Source of the DNA: Agrobacterium vaccinii
Lineage (GTDB): Bacteria > Pseudomonadota > Alphaproteobacteria > Rhizobiales > Rhizobiaceae
NCBI RefSeq assembly: GCF_021310995.1
Contig: NZ_CP054150.1
Coordinates: forward strand, 3,072,625-3,136,624
Direction: 5' to 3'
Length of the DNA stretch: 64,000 nucleotides
The notes beneath the pieces are model-generated. The model was not told the origin of the DNA, made no database searches, and saw only the letters and a list, made by a program, of their open reading frames with translations. Position numbers and translations under genes: made by a program. Of the stretch, positions 1-8,593 are shown piece by piece. Numbering within the stretch: position 1 is the first letter of the stretch; the number at the start of each line of letters is the position of its first letter.

Positions 1-1
1 G

Positions 2-286
2 GCCTTCGGCTCCAAGGTCGTCATTCTGGATGAACCGACCGCAGCCTTGGGCGTGAAGGAAAGCCGACGCGTGCTGGAGCTCATCCTCGATGTGCGCTCG
101 CGCGGCATGCCGATCGTGCTGATTTCACACAACATGCCGCATGTGTTCGAGGTCGCAGACCGCATTCACATTCACCGTCTGGGCAAGCGCCTTTGCGTCA
201 TCAACCCGAAGGAATACACCATGTCTGACGCGGTGGCCTTCATGACGGGCGCCAAGGAACCACCGAAAGAGACGCTCGCGGCATGA
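2..286 (+). CDS. frcA: Sugar ABC transporter ATP-binding protein, C-terminal part (FrcA-like)
   Basis: Only the last 94 residues are present; the gene enters from the left edge in frame from base 2. They carry the Walker B and D-loop stretch (VVILDEPTAALG), followed by the H-loop histidine in VLISHNM. This is the layout of the ATPase of a CUT2-type sugar importer, which works at the inner face of the membrane. The stop codon overlaps the start of the kinase gene (ATGA), so the two are translationally coupled. Rhizobial frcBCA-frcK clusters have this ATPase-kinase order and import fructose, mannose and ribose. The sugar is inferred from that context and cannot be read from the fragment. Confidence 0.8.
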   Translation, partial: AFGSKVVILDEPTAALGVKESRRVLELILDVRSRGMPIVLISHNMPHVFEVADRIHIHRLGKRLCVINPKEYTMSDAVAFMTGAKEPPKETLAA

Positions 287-912
287 CCATGACACTGGAT
301 GCGATCGCTGACGACATCGTCAAGCGCGCGTCAGACAATCCCCGCTTCATCGTTGCGATTGCCGGCCCCCCTGGGGCCGGCAAGTCCACCCTGGCAGACG
401 CCCTTCACGGCGAACTGACCCGACGCGGTGAAAAAGCCGAAGTCCTGCCCATGGACGGCTTTCATATGGACAACGGCATTTTGCAAAATCGCGGTTTGCT
501 GGCACACAAAGGTGCGCCAGAGACTTTTGATGTGCGCGGTTTCTCCGACATTGTCGCCGCCGTTCGCAAGGCGGATCAGGAAGTGCTGGTGCCGGTGTTC
601 GACCGTTCCAGGGAGATTGCGATTGCCTCGGCACGAGCGATTGCGCCGGATACGCGATTCATTCTGGCAGAAGGCAATTATCTCCTGCTCAATGAAGAAC
701 CATGGGTGCGGCTGAAAAGCAGTTTCGACTTTTCAATCTTCGTCGGCCCATCGGTTGAGGTTCTGGAGCAACGGCTGCGGGATCGCTGGGTTGGATATGG
801 GCTTGATGAAGCGGGCATCCATGCCAAGCTTTACGAAAACGATCTGCCGAATGGCAAGCGTGTGGTCGAGAACTCTGCGGGTGCGGATATCAGCATCGAC
901 ATCTGGGAATAG
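283..912 (+). CDS. frcK: P-loop sugar kinase-like protein, FrcK type
   Basis: A 209-residue P-loop kinase of the uridine kinase/phosphoribulokinase-like class, with Walker A GPPGAGKS at residues 28-35 and a DGFHMDN segment after it, as expected for a nucleotide-dependent phosphotransferase. The start codon overlaps the stop of the upstream ABC ATPase; a second ATG two codons later is an alternative start. Genes of this kind at the end of frcBCA clusters are named frcK and are thought to phosphorylate the imported sugar. The kinase fold is clear. The substrate is inferred from context. Confidence 0.75.
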   Translation: MTMTLDAIADDIVKRASDNPRFIVAIAGPPGAGKSTLADALHGELTRRGEKAEVLPMDGFHMDNGILQNRGLLAHKGAPETFDVRGFSDIVAAVRKADQEVLVPVFDRSREIAIASARAIAPDTRFILAEGNYLLLNEEPWVRLKSSFDFSIFVGPSVEVLEQRLRDRWVGYGLDEAGIHAKLYENDLPNGKRVVENSAGADISIDIWE

Positions 913-955
913 TTCTTTTCACGGTATCCAGCTGGTTCAACACCTTGGGCTGAAA

Positions 956-1017
956 GACTCTCTCGCCGCGCAGACGCGCGGCGACTGGATTCCTGTGACA
1001 AGCACAGGAATGAGGGA
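956..1017. repeat. Partial RIME-like intergenic palindromic repeat
   Basis: This stretch between frcK and recF contains two adjacent hairpins, a 7-bp stem at 965-971/976-982 and a 9-bp stem at 989-997/1003-1011. Its order of sequence blocks (GACTCT, CGCAGACGCG, CTGGATTCC, GGAATGA) is shared with the right half of a longer element at 38718-38832. It looks like a truncated copy of a rhizobial mosaic repeat. No coding potential is seen here. Confidence 0.6.
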
Positions 1018-1104
1018 GATGGAGTATGCGCTTTGTCTGAAAATCCATTCCGATTTTCGAGCGCATGTTGTAGGTCATGATCCCATGACGATTCTGGATG
1101 CGGC

Positions 1105-2229
1105 ATGACTGCCAAGGTTTTCCTCTCCCGGCTGAAACTGAACGAGTTTCGCAATTATGCGGAGGTATCGCTGCGCCTTGATGCACGTCACGTGGTGCTG
1201 ACGGGCGACAACGGATCGGGCAAGACCAATCTGCTGGAAGCCATCTCGTTTCTGTCGCCGGGCCGCGGATTGCGACGCGCCACGCTCTCCGATGTGACGC
1301 GCGTTGGTGCAGAGAGTGTGGGCTTTTCCATCTTTGCCGAGGTTGATGGTATGGATGGCGAGGTTGCCATCGGCACCGGCGTGGAGGGCGAAGGCGAGGC
1401 CTTGTCGCGCCGTCTGCGGCTGAATGGCACCTCGGTCAAATCCGTCGATGAGTTGACCGACCACCTCCGCGTCTTATGGCTGACACCGGCCATGGATGGC
1501 CTGTTCACCGGGTCCTCGTCCGACCGCCGCCGTTTTCTCGACCGGCTGGTCCTGTCGCTCGACCCCAGCCATGGACGCCGGGCCAGCGACTTCGAAAAAG
1601 CCATGCGCGGCCGCAATCGCCTGTTGTCGGACGGTCGCTTCGATCCCGTCTGGCTGGAGGGCATCGAAAAGCAGATGGCAGAGCTTGGAATTTCCATGGC
1701 GGTTGCACGCCACGAAATGCTGGGCCTCCTGAGAGCGCTGATCGACAGCCGCAGCAATGATGCCAATTTTCCGACGGCATCGCTGACGCTCTCCGGTTTC
1801 ATGGATGGCGAATTTCATCGCCCGGCGGTCGATCTGGAAGACGAGTATCTCGCGACACTGAAGGACAATCGCTACCGCGATGCTGCCGCCGGGCGCACGC
1901 TGGAGGGTCCGCACCGCGCCGATCTTTTCGTGCGCCATGCGGAAAAGGACATGGATGCGGGGCGCTGCTCGACGGGGGAACAGAAGGCGCTGCTCGTCGG
2001 GCTGGTTCTGGCGCATGCGCAGCTCACGGCCAACATGACCGGCCATGCGCCGGTGCTGCTGCTGGACGAGATTGCCGCGCATCTGGACGAGGGGCGGCGT
2101 GCGGCCCTGTTCGATCTCATCCACGCGTTGGGCGGCCAGAGTTTTATGACCGGGACGGATGCGTCGATGTTTGCGGGCCTTGGAGAGCGGGCGCAGTTTT
2201 TCGATGTTTCCCATGGCAGCATCGGGTGA
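1105..2229 (+). CDS. recF: DNA replication and repair protein RecF
   Basis: RecF is an SMC-like ATPase that loads RecA at single-strand gaps together with RecO and RecR (recR is also in this window, at 56.5 kb). The 374-residue protein has Walker A GDNGSGKT at residues 34-41, the RecF-type signature STGEQKALL near residue 290 and a Walker B LLLDEIAAHLD near 320. N-terminal LNEFRNY is typical of the family. Length is normal. In many bacteria recF sits next to dnaA-dnaN; here it lies alone between frcK and a moeB-like gene, the scattered arrangement usual in Rhizobiales. No strong ribosome binding site precedes the ATG. Confidence 0.95.
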   Translation: MTAKVFLSRLKLNEFRNYAEVSLRLDARHVVLTGDNGSGKTNLLEAISFLSPGRGLRRATLSDVTRVGAESVGFSIFAEVDGMDGEVAIGTGVEGEGEALSRRLRLNGTSVKSVDELTDHLRVLWLTPAMDGLFTGSSSDRRRFLDRLVLSLDPSHGRRASDFEKAMRGRNRLLSDGRFDPVWLEGIEKQMAELGISMAVARHEMLGLLRALIDSRSNDANFPTASLTLSGFMDGEFHRPAVDLEDEYLATLKDNRYRDAAAGRTLEGPHRADLFVRHAEKDMDAGRCSTGEQKALLVGLVLAHAQLTANMTGHAPVLLLDEIAAHLDEGRRAALFDLIHALGGQSFMTGTDASMFAGLGERAQFFDVSHGSIG

Positions 2230-2263
2230 TAGTTCTTAAATCCTGTAGCTATTGCCAGGAGAC

Positions 2264-3031
2264 ATGACTTTGGACCCCCTGACGCCAGAGGAAATCGAAC
2301 GTTACAAGCGCCATATACTGCTGCCGGAAATTGGTGGAGCGGGTCAGCAGCGTCTGAAGGCTGCCAAGGTGCTGGTGATCGGCGCGGGCGGGCTGGGTGC
2401 ACCGGTGCTGTATTATCTCGCAGCGGCGGGCGTCGGCACGCTTGGCATCATCGACGATGATGTGGTTTCGCTGTCCAACCTTCAGCGACAGGTCATTCAC
2501 GACACCGGCACCATCGGCGAGCAGAAGACGGAGAGCGCACGTCGCTCCATTGCGCGGCTGAACCCGCATGTGCGGACGCTGCATTTCGAAGAACGCTTCT
2601 CCATCGTCTGGGCGCATGACAACCTCAGGGGTTTCGATCTTGTTATCGATGGCTCCGACAATTTCGACACGCGCTATGCCGCAGCCGATGCGGCTGAGAC
2701 AGCGAAGGTGCCGCTGGTGACCGGGGCTGTGGGCCGGTTTGATGGTTCGGTGACCGTGCTGAAGCCCTATGAGGCTGGGCCGGACGGCAATTTGCTGCCG
2801 GGATATCGCGATCTGTTTCCCGCACCACCGCCAGAGGGCGTCGTGCCGTCTTGTGCCGAAACCGGCATTATCGGTGCGTTGACGGGCGTGATCGGCACGA
2901 TTATGGCGATGGAGGCGATCAAGCTGATTACCCAGACAGGTGAACCATTGATCGGGCGTCTGCTGTTATACGATGCGCTGGCGGCGCGGTTCGATACCGT
3001 TCGCTACAAGCGGCGTGCGCAGACATCATGA
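2264..3031 (+). CDS. moeB: ThiF/MoeB family adenylyltransferase
   Basis: An E1-like enzyme that adenylates the C-terminal glycine of a small sulfur carrier (MoaD or ThiS) for molybdopterin or thiamine synthesis. The ATG at 2264 is chosen because AGGAG lies 2-3 bases before it; a TTG four codons upstream overlaps that site. The 255-residue protein has the nucleotide-binding GAGGLGAP at 40-47 and the conserved cysteine C198 in PSCAETG. The paired CxxC zinc cysteines of Escherichia coli MoeB are missing: the first site reads PGYRDLF and there is no cysteine pair at the C-terminus. It overlaps the next gene by ATGA. Carrier specificity is not determined. Confidence 0.85.
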   Translation: MTLDPLTPEEIERYKRHILLPEIGGAGQQRLKAAKVLVIGAGGLGAPVLYYLAAAGVGTLGIIDDDVVSLSNLQRQVIHDTGTIGEQKTESARRSIARLNPHVRTLHFEERFSIVWAHDNLRGFDLVIDGSDNFDTRYAAADAAETAKVPLVTGAVGRFDGSVTVLKPYEAGPDGNLLPGYRDLFPAPPPEGVVPSCAETGIIGALTGVIGTIMAMEAIKLITQTGEPLIGRLLLYDALAARFDTVRYKRRAQTS

Positions 3032-3501
3032 TCGAGATCGTGAAGATCGATGGCGAATTCAAGCGATTTGCCGAGTTGTTGGCGCTTATCAGGTCGTCCT
3101 TTGCCTATATGGACGGGATCATCGATCCACCGTCTTCCGCGCACCGGCTGACATTGGACACGCTGGCGCAGAAAACCGAAGACGAAATCGCCTTTGTTGC
3201 GCTGGATGGCGAGCTGTTGTTGGGCTGTATTTTCTGCAAGCCGGAAGTGACAAGCCTATATGTTGGCAAACTGGCCGTTTCCCCGTTGGCGCAGGGTAAA
3301 GGCGTGGGCTCCGCATTGTTGCGGAGAGCGGAAGAGGTGGCCAGTGATCTGGGGCTTTCCGCACTGCGACTGGAAACGCGCATCGAGCTTACCGGCAACC
3401 ATCGTCGCTTCGCAGCATGGGGTTTTGTGAGGACGGCAGAAAACTCCCATCCCGGCTATACGCGTGTCACGTCCATCGAAATGACGAAGCGGCTTAGCTG
3501 A
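3028..3501 (+). CDS. GNAT family N-acetyltransferase
   Basis: A 157-residue single-domain acetyltransferase. The acetyl-CoA binding motif A is visible as AVSPLAQGKGVGSALL around residues 84-100, followed by a helix and the LRLETRIELTGNHRRFAAWGF segment typical of the C-terminal half of the fold. The start codon overlaps the moeB-like stop, so the two are translated together. The substrate cannot be told from the sequence. It converges on the 2-hydroxyacid dehydrogenase gene with a gap of only four bases. Confidence 0.8.
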   Translation: MIEIVKIDGEFKRFAELLALIRSSFAYMDGIIDPPSSAHRLTLDTLAQKTEDEIAFVALDGELLLGCIFCKPEVTSLYVGKLAVSPLAQGKGVGSALLRRAEEVASDLGLSALRLETRIELTGNHRRFAAWGFVRTAENSHPGYTRVTSIEMTKRLS

Positions 3502-3505
3502 TCGT

Positions 3506-4510
3506 CTAGCTGCGGCCCGGCAGCACGCGGTTGGGTGGGCGGTGGCCGTCGTAGAAGGCGCGGATGTTGATGATGACCTTGTCACCCATATCGATGCGGC
3601 CTTCGATGGTGGCCGAGCTCATATGCGGCAACAGAACGACCTTGCCCTCTTTGGCCAGCTTGATGAGCTTGGGGTTCACGACCGGTTCGTTTTCGAAAAC
3701 ATCCAGACCCGCACCGGCAATCTTGCCGTCCATCAGGCAGCGGATCAGCGCCGCCTCATCGATGATATCGCCGCGCGCCGTGTTGACGATGTAGCTCGTC
3801 GGCTGCATCAGCGCCAAATGGCGAGCGGAAATCAGGTGGTAGGTCGCTGGCGTGGACGGGCAATTGACGGACACGATATCGACGCGGGCCAGCATCTGGT
3901 CGAGGCTGTCCCAATAGGTCGCCTCAAGCTCTGCTTCTGTTGCCGGGTTGACGCGCTTGCGGTTGTGGTAGTGGATCGACAGCCCAAACGCCTTGGCGCG
4001 GCGGGCGACGGCGGTGCCGATGCGTCCCATGCCGACGATGCCGATGCGCTTGCCCGACAGGCGACGGCCCAACATCCATGTGGGCGACCAGCCCAGCCAT
4101 TCATCCGAGCCATTGGCAAGCACGCGGGTTCCCTCCACCAAGCGGCGCGGGACGGCCAGCACGAGAGCCATGGTCATATCCGCGCTGTCTTCGGTGAGAA
4201 CATTGGGCGTGTTGGTAACGGTGATGCCTTTGCGGGCGGCGGCATCCACATCGATATGGTCGATGCCGTTGGAAAAACCCGCGATCAGCTTCAGTTGCGG
4301 GCCTGCCTGCTCGATCATATCGGCGGTGATGCGGTCCGTGACCGTGGGTACCAGCACGTCCACGGTTTGCATGGCCGCGATGAGTTCGGCCTTGGTGCGC
4401 GGGGTGTCCTCGATGTTCAGTTCCGCGTCGAACAGCTCTCGCATGCGGGTTTCGACCAGATCCGGCAATTTGCGTGTCAAATAGACGGTCGGTCTCTTCT
4501 TATTCGTCAT
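3506..4510 (-). CDS. D-isomer-specific 2-hydroxyacid dehydrogenase (glyoxylate/hydroxypyruvate reductase type)
   Basis: An NAD(P)-dependent reductase of 2-keto acids, 334 residues. The Rossmann motif GIVGMGRIG lies at 157-165, and the catalytic residues are Arg246 (NTARGDIID), Glu275 (ENEP) and His296 (LPHMSSA). Overall it resembles GyaR-type glyoxylate reductases, which would reduce glyoxylate or hydroxypyruvate in the cytosol, but the family is broad and the substrate is inferred. It is transcribed alone and diverges from the SH3-domain gene across a 185-base gap. Confidence 0.85.
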   Translation of the reverse strand: MTNKKRPTVYLTRKLPDLVETRMRELFDAELNIEDTPRTKAELIAAMQTVDVLVPTVTDRITADMIEQAGPQLKLIAGFSNGIDHIDVDAAARKGITVTNTPNVLTEDSADMTMALVLAVPRRLVEGTRVLANGSDEWLGWSPTWMLGRRLSGKRIGIVGMGRIGTAVARRAKAFGLSIHYHNRKRVNPATEAELEATYWDSLDQMLARVDIVSVNCPSTPATYHLISARHLALMQPTSYIVNTARGDIIDEAALIRCLMDGKIAGAGLDVFENEPVVNPKLIKLAKEGKVVLLPHMSSATIEGRIDMGDKVIINIRAFYDGHRPPNRVLPGRS

Positions 4511-4695
4511 TGTCCGAGGGCACCTTGTTCAGAGGTCGTTAACCAAAAAGAGCGATAATTTCTTTCACCACGGGCGTTTCTACCAGACCCATCGGCGAAG
4601 ACAAACAAATCTCGCATGTTGCCGTCGTTGACTTTCAAAAATGGTGGTTTCGTTCGTCACCCAAGATTACCAACCGCAAGGAAACGGAAACCGGC

Positions 4696-5232
4696 ATGCG
4701 TAGCATTGTCTTTATTGTCTGCATTGCATTGTCGCTGGGTTTTCTCGACGCTGCAAGCGCACCTGTGATGGCACAAGGTGCCGCCAAGGGCGCAAGCGGC
4801 CTGCCGTTGCCACGCTTCGTCAGCCTGAAATCACGGCGCGTCAACATGCGCATCGGGCCAAGCACCGATTACGCGGTTTCATGGATGTATATGAAGTCCG
4901 GCATGCCGGTGGAAATCATTCAGGAATATGAAAACTGGCGGCGCATTCGCGATGCCGATGGCACCGAAGGCTGGGTCAACCAGGCACTTCTCTCGGGGGA
5001 GCGCACCGCCGTCGCGGCCCCATGGATGCGCGGCAAGGGCAAGGATGTCTACGTCAACATGCGCCGCGAAGCGCAATCCGGTGCATCCGTCGTGGCCAAG
5101 CTGGAGCCCGGCGTACAGATCAGGATCGGCGAATGCAATGGCGATTGGTGCAAGGCCCAGGCCGATCAGGTGACCGGCTGGGTATCTCAGGGCGAGATCT
5201 GGGGTGCTTACCCCGGAGAGGCCTTTAAATAA
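4696..5232 (+). CDS. Secreted SH3-domain protein
   Basis: A 178-residue protein with an N-terminal signal peptide (hydrophobic stretch at residues 3-20, likely cleavage after PVMAQG) and two bacterial SH3-like repeats, the first beginning at SRRVNMRIGPSTDY and the second at DVYVNMRREAQSG. Such domains bind cell wall or other proteins in the periplasm. A good ribosome binding site (AAGGAAACGG) precedes the ATG at 4696. It is a single gene, convergent with the sugar kinase gene on its right. Proteins like this are common in Rhizobiales; a specific role is not known. Confidence 0.8.
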   Translation: MRSIVFIVCIALSLGFLDAASAPVMAQGAAKGASGLPLPRFVSLKSRRVNMRIGPSTDYAVSWMYMKSGMPVEIIQEYENWRRIRDADGTEGWVNQALLSGERTAVAAPWMRGKGKDVYVNMRREAQSGASVVAKLEPGVQIRIGECNGDWCKAQADQVTGWVSQGEIWGAYPGEAFK

Positions 5233-5241
5233 GCCAAGCCT

Positions 5242-6234
5242 TTAGACAAGACCATGCTTTTCGGCCAGCGCCTTCAGCGATGACATGGGGCGCGGGCCGA
5301 CTTGCTGGATGACGGCGGCGGCGGCCAGGCAGCCAAGCTTGCCACTGTCTTCCAGCGAACGGCCCTGCGTGTAGCCATAGAGGAAGCCGGAGGCGAACAG
5401 ATCGCCAGCACCCGTCGTGTCCACCACGTCGAAGACCGGGTAGGCCTCGACCTTCACGCGCTCTGTGCCGCGCACAATGGTGGCACCCTCTTCGCTCATG
5501 GTGACGGCTGCAATCTTGCAATCGGCAGAGATCTTCGTCAGCGCCAGATCGAAATCATCGGTCTCATAGAGCGAAAGCGCTTCCTGCTTGTTGGCGAAAA
5601 CGATATCGACAGTGCCGGAGCGCATCAGTTCCAGAAACTCATCCCGGTAACGACCGACGCAGAAGCTGTCTGACAGTGTCATCGAGACTTCGCGACCGTT
5701 TTCGTGGGCAATGCGGGCGCAATCGCGGATCGCATCCTTGGCGCGTGGCGGGTCCCAGAGATAACCTTCGAAATAGATGACCTTGGATTCTGCAACGACT
5801 GCCGGTTCGACATCCTCAGGGCCAAAATCCACGCAGGCACCGAGATAGGTGTTCATCGAACGCTCGCCGTCTTCGGTGACGAAAATCATCGAGCGCGCGG
5901 TTGGCGGGAATGTGCCCTGTGGCTTGGTTTCGAAATGAACGCCCTGGGCGCGGATATCGTGCTGGAAAATCTCGCCCAGCTGATCTTCCGCCACCTTGCC
6001 GAAATAGGCCGCGCTTCCGCCGAAATTGGCAATGCCCGCTGCCGTGTTGCCAGCACTACCGCCAGAGGCTTCGAGAGCCGGGCCCATCAACGAATAGAGC
6101 AATTCGGCACGCTCGGCATCGATGAGGTTCATTGCGCCCTTGGTGATCTTGGTCTCTTCTAGAAACTGATCGTTGCAGCGGGAGATGATATCCACAATGG
6201 CATTGCCAACCGTCAGTACGTCGAATTTTGTCAT
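5242..6234 (-). CDS. PfkB family kinase, adenosine kinase-like
   Basis: A 330-residue ribokinase-fold enzyme. The N-terminal LTVGNAIVDII, the GGSAGNTAAGIA substrate segment at about 58-69 and the C-terminal signature DTTGAGD at 272-278 (Asp278 the catalytic base) are all intact. Among PfkB kinases the pattern is closest to adenosine kinases, which convert adenosine to AMP in purine salvage. A ribosome binding site GAGG lies just before the ATG. The gene diverges from the AEC permease across 316 bases that hold a Pho box on the other strand. Confidence 0.82.
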   Translation of the reverse strand: MTKFDVLTVGNAIVDIISRCNDQFLEETKITKGAMNLIDAERAELLYSLMGPALEASGGSAGNTAAGIANFGGSAAYFGKVAEDQLGEIFQHDIRAQGVHFETKPQGTFPPTARSMIFVTEDGERSMNTYLGACVDFGPEDVEPAVVAESKVIYFEGYLWDPPRAKDAIRDCARIAHENGREVSMTLSDSFCVGRYRDEFLELMRSGTVDIVFANKQEALSLYETDDFDLALTKISADCKIAAVTMSEEGATIVRGTERVKVEAYPVFDVVDTTGAGDLFASGFLYGYTQGRSLEDSGKLGCLAAAAVIQQVGPRPMSSLKALAEKHGLV

Positions 6235-6361
6235 GGGCCTCTTGTCCGGGATGCATTGGTGGATGCGTTATATACCATCCGGTCTTAAAGAATTCTGGCG
6301 ACAAGAAAAGCCAAAACCGCGCGGCGGTTGTAACAGAACAGCCCTGCTACAAAAAAACAAC

Positions 6362-6397
6362 GCGTCATGTGTCTGTCATGCAGCGTTGGTATAGAAT
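6362..6397 (+). promoter_or_regulatory. Pho box promoter
   Basis: Two 7-base repeats, GCGTCAT (6362-6368) and CTGTCAT (6373-6379), are separated by four bases, the 11-base period of a PhoB site. A -10 element TATAGA starts at 6390, exactly 10 bases after the box. The alkaline phosphatase promoter in this window has the same geometry. Transcription would run rightward from about 6402. The rest of the 316-base gap (6235-6550) holds the short leader and terminator described next, plus the promoter region of the PfkB gene. Confidence 0.65.
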
Positions 6398-6401
6398 GCG
6401 C

Positions 6402-6470
6402 ATTGCGTCATCACGGATGTACTGGTGGGGCAAGCGGATGAAAGCGGGGGCGACCTCGCTTTTTTCTTTT
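6402..6470 (+). ncRNA. Short Pho-driven leader or small RNA ending in a terminator
   Basis: From the start predicted by the Pho-box promoter, the transcript runs about 70 bases before meeting a rho-independent terminator: stem 6443-6449 with 6454-6460 (extended by two A-U pairs), loop GCGA, then a T-rich run through 6470. The AEC gene begins 80 bases later. This is either an independent small RNA induced by phosphate starvation or a terminated leader that controls the permease. Start and function are inferred. Confidence 0.45.
6441..6470 (+). terminator. Rho-independent terminator before the AEC gene
   Basis: Seven- to nine-base stem with a GCGA tetraloop, followed by six Ts, a C and four more Ts. 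It reads on the plus strand and sits between the Pho promoter and the permease start codon. Confidence 0.7.
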
Positions 6471-6550
6471 GTGGAGGCGGTTGGCGTTGTTCGGTCCCGA
6501 TAGATGCGTTAGACCGAAAGCTTCTGCAGGCCCGCGAAAGTCCCTCCGCA

Positions 6551-7495
6551 ATGTATGCTGTCGCCATCAATGTCGCGCCGATCTTTCTTCTCATTCTCAT
6601 TGGCTGGGCAACCGTCAAGGTTAAGCTGTTCAAGGCGGAAGCCAGCGATGTGCTCAGCGACTTCGTCTTCAAGATCGCCGTTCCCACGCTGATTTTTCGC
6701 ACGCTGGCCTCTGCCGATTTCCATGGTGCTTCGCCCTTCAAGCTCTGGGTGACCTATTTCGTCGGTGTCGCGATTACCTGGGCAGCAGGGCAACTGGTGA
6801 CGCGGCACGTCTTCAAGCAGGATTTGCGGGTCAGCGTCATCGCTGGGATATCGTCGGCTTTTGCCAACAACATCTTCATCGGCCTGCCACTCGTCGGTCG
6901 CTCCATCGGCAGCGATGGCATCGTGGCGATTTCCATCCTTCTGGTGGTGCATCTGCCGATCATGATGATTGCGGGAACAATCCTGATGGAAAATGCAACG
7001 CACAAGGTTCTGGGCGGAGAAAAGCGCAGTGCGTTTGCCGTGCTGAAACAGGTGGGGCGCAATCTTGCGCAAAATCCGCTGGTGATCGCACTCGTGCTGG
7101 GGCTGTGCTTCAACATGACCGGCTTTGCCATGCCGGAGGTGATGACGACGGTGATCGATCAAATCGCCAGCATGGCAGGTCCAGCGGCGCTGATTTCGCT
7201 CGGCATGGCGCTCACCAAATATCCTATTCGCGGCAATCTGCGCATTGCGGTGACGATGACGGCGTTCAAGCTGATCCTGATGCCAGCCTGCGTTTGGCTG
7301 ATGGCGCATGCCCTGGGCTTGAGCCCCGCCTGGACGGCAGCGCTTGTTCTGACATCCTGTGTGCCCACAGGCATCAATTCCTGGCTGCTGGCCAACCGTT
7401 TCGGCATCGGCCACAGCATAGCGGCCTCCACGATCAGCATTTCCACCCTATTCGGTGTGCTGACCGTGTCGTTCTGGGCGTGGCTGCTCAGCTGA
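6551..7495 (+). CDS. AEC family permease (auxin efflux carrier type)
   Basis: A 314-residue integral membrane protein with about ten hydrophobic helices in the two-half layout of the AEC/bile acid-arsenite-riboflavin class. The ATG at 6551 begins MYAVAINVAPIFLLILIGW, the usual first helix; an upstream GTG in the same frame (6425) would run through the terminator hairpin and is rejected. Family members export or take up small organic anions such as malate or malonate; the substrate is not known here. The upstream Pho box suggests a link to phosphate limitation. The gene abuts the convergent methyltransferase gene with no spacing. Confidence 0.8.
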   Translation: MYAVAINVAPIFLLILIGWATVKVKLFKAEASDVLSDFVFKIAVPTLIFRTLASADFHGASPFKLWVTYFVGVAITWAAGQLVTRHVFKQDLRVSVIAGISSAFANNIFIGLPLVGRSIGSDGIVAISILLVVHLPIMMIAGTILMENATHKVLGGEKRSAFAVLKQVGRNLAQNPLVIALVLGLCFNMTGFAMPEVMTTVIDQIASMAGPAALISLGMALTKYPIRGNLRIAVTMTAFKLILMPACVWLMAHALGLSPAWTAALVLTSCVPTGINSWLLANRFGIGHSIAASTISISTLFGVLTVSFWAWLLS

Positions 7496-8515
7496 TTACT
7501 TCTGCGCGCCCAAAACCTTGAAGCGCGAGTTGCGGCAGACTTCCTGGCTGGAGCGAAATTCGGTCGATAGGATCGTCTCATAGGGCATGCCGCGGTTGGC
7601 AACCATCAGCAGCTTTCCACCGCTGCGCAGTGCCATTGCTGACGTCTTGATCATGGCCTGGCCGAGGGCCGGTTCCGACGCCTGACCATTGGCATGGAAC
7701 GGTGGGTTCATGATGATGAGGTCGTATTTTTCCTTCGGCGGCTCTGCCACCAGATCCTGCCAGAAGAAACGTGCCGTCAGACGCGGGCAATTTTCCAGCA
7801 TATTGGTCTTGGCAAATTCCAGCGCGTTCCAGTCTGCCTCGAACAGATCGATTCGGGCCGTGCGCGAAGACTTCTCAGCCAGCATGACGGAGAGATAACC
7901 CCAGCCAGCGCCGAAATCGGCAGCGTTGCCATCGAAATCCGTCGGCAGGCGCGAAGCCAAAAGCTCGGAACCGCCATCGACGCGATCGTGCGAAAACATG
8001 CCCGGCATGGCCGTAAAGCGACCATCGATGGTCACAGTGCCCTGCTGGAGTTTGGAAACGGCTGCTGAGACATCGTCAGGACGTGTGAACCAGATGGCGA
8101 CGCCGTGATACTTCGGTGTCGATTCCGCTTCGATGCCGAGCTTCGACAAGGTCTTGCGCAGCGTGACGATGCCGTCTTCCTTGGAACCGGCAGCGACAAT
8201 CAGACCGCCAGCCTTGACGCGGGTCAGCGCCTCGGCAAGACGGTTTTCGTTTTCGCCACGGTGCTTGCCGCCGATGAGAAGTGCGACGTCATAATCTTCA
8301 CCTGATATCTCCGGCGCGACCTCTGCGCCCTGCGCTTGCAGTGCACGGTAGAGCGGGCGCAGGTTCTGAACGGCTGTGATGGCAGCCTCGAACCCTTCCA
8401 GACGTGGCGCGCCTGCTTCAGCGCCCAAAAACAGAACGCGTTCGCCCGCTTTGGGGCTCGCCAGCATGTCTGCGGCAAAGGGATGAAACAGGGTTTTGAC
8501 AGCGTCACGGCTCAT
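7496..8515 (-). CDS. rsmC: Class I SAM methyltransferase, RsmC-like
   Basis: A 339-residue protein with two halves. The C-terminal half holds the SAM-binding motif DFGAGWGYLSV and the catalytic NPPF motif (IMNPPFHANG), which marks N2-guanine or N6-adenine methyltransferases. The N-terminal half resembles the degenerate methyltransferase domain of RsmC, which makes m2G1207 in 16S rRNA. That function is the best guess; RlmG-type enzymes are the main alternative. A ribosome binding site AGGA lies about eight bases before the ATG. Transcribed alone, with the pnp terminator just upstream. Confidence 0.75.
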   Translation of the reverse strand: MSRDAVKTLFHPFAADMLASPKAGERVLFLGAEAGAPRLEGFEAAITAVQNLRPLYRALQAQGAEVAPEISGEDYDVALLIGGKHRGENENRLAEALTRVKAGGLIVAAGSKEDGIVTLRKTLSKLGIEAESTPKYHGVAIWFTRPDDVSAAVSKLQQGTVTIDGRFTAMPGMFSHDRVDGGSELLASRLPTDFDGNAADFGAGWGYLSVMLAEKSSRTARIDLFEADWNALEFAKTNMLENCPRLTARFFWQDLVAEPPKEKYDLIIMNPPFHANGQASEPALGQAMIKTSAMALRSGGKLLMVANRGMPYETILSTEFRSSQEVCRNSRFKVLGAQK

Positions 8516-8537
8516 GGGGTCGTTCCTAAGTTCAAAT

Positions 8538-8569
8538 AGAAAAAAGGCGCGGGGAGAAATCCCGCGCCT
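8538..8569 (-). terminator. Terminator of pnp
   Basis: On the minus strand a 10-bp GC-rich stem (8545-8554 with 8560-8569, one G-U) with a five-base loop is followed by a run of seven Ts. It lies 25 bases after the pnp stop codon. Confidence 0.85.
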
Positions 8570-8593
8570 CGATATCTGTTAGCGCCAGCTACC

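Noticed and set aside
6425..6550. GTG-started N-terminal extension of the AEC permease
   Set aside because: It would be translated through the terminator stem and does not look like a membrane segment; the ATG at 6551 gives the normal first helix.
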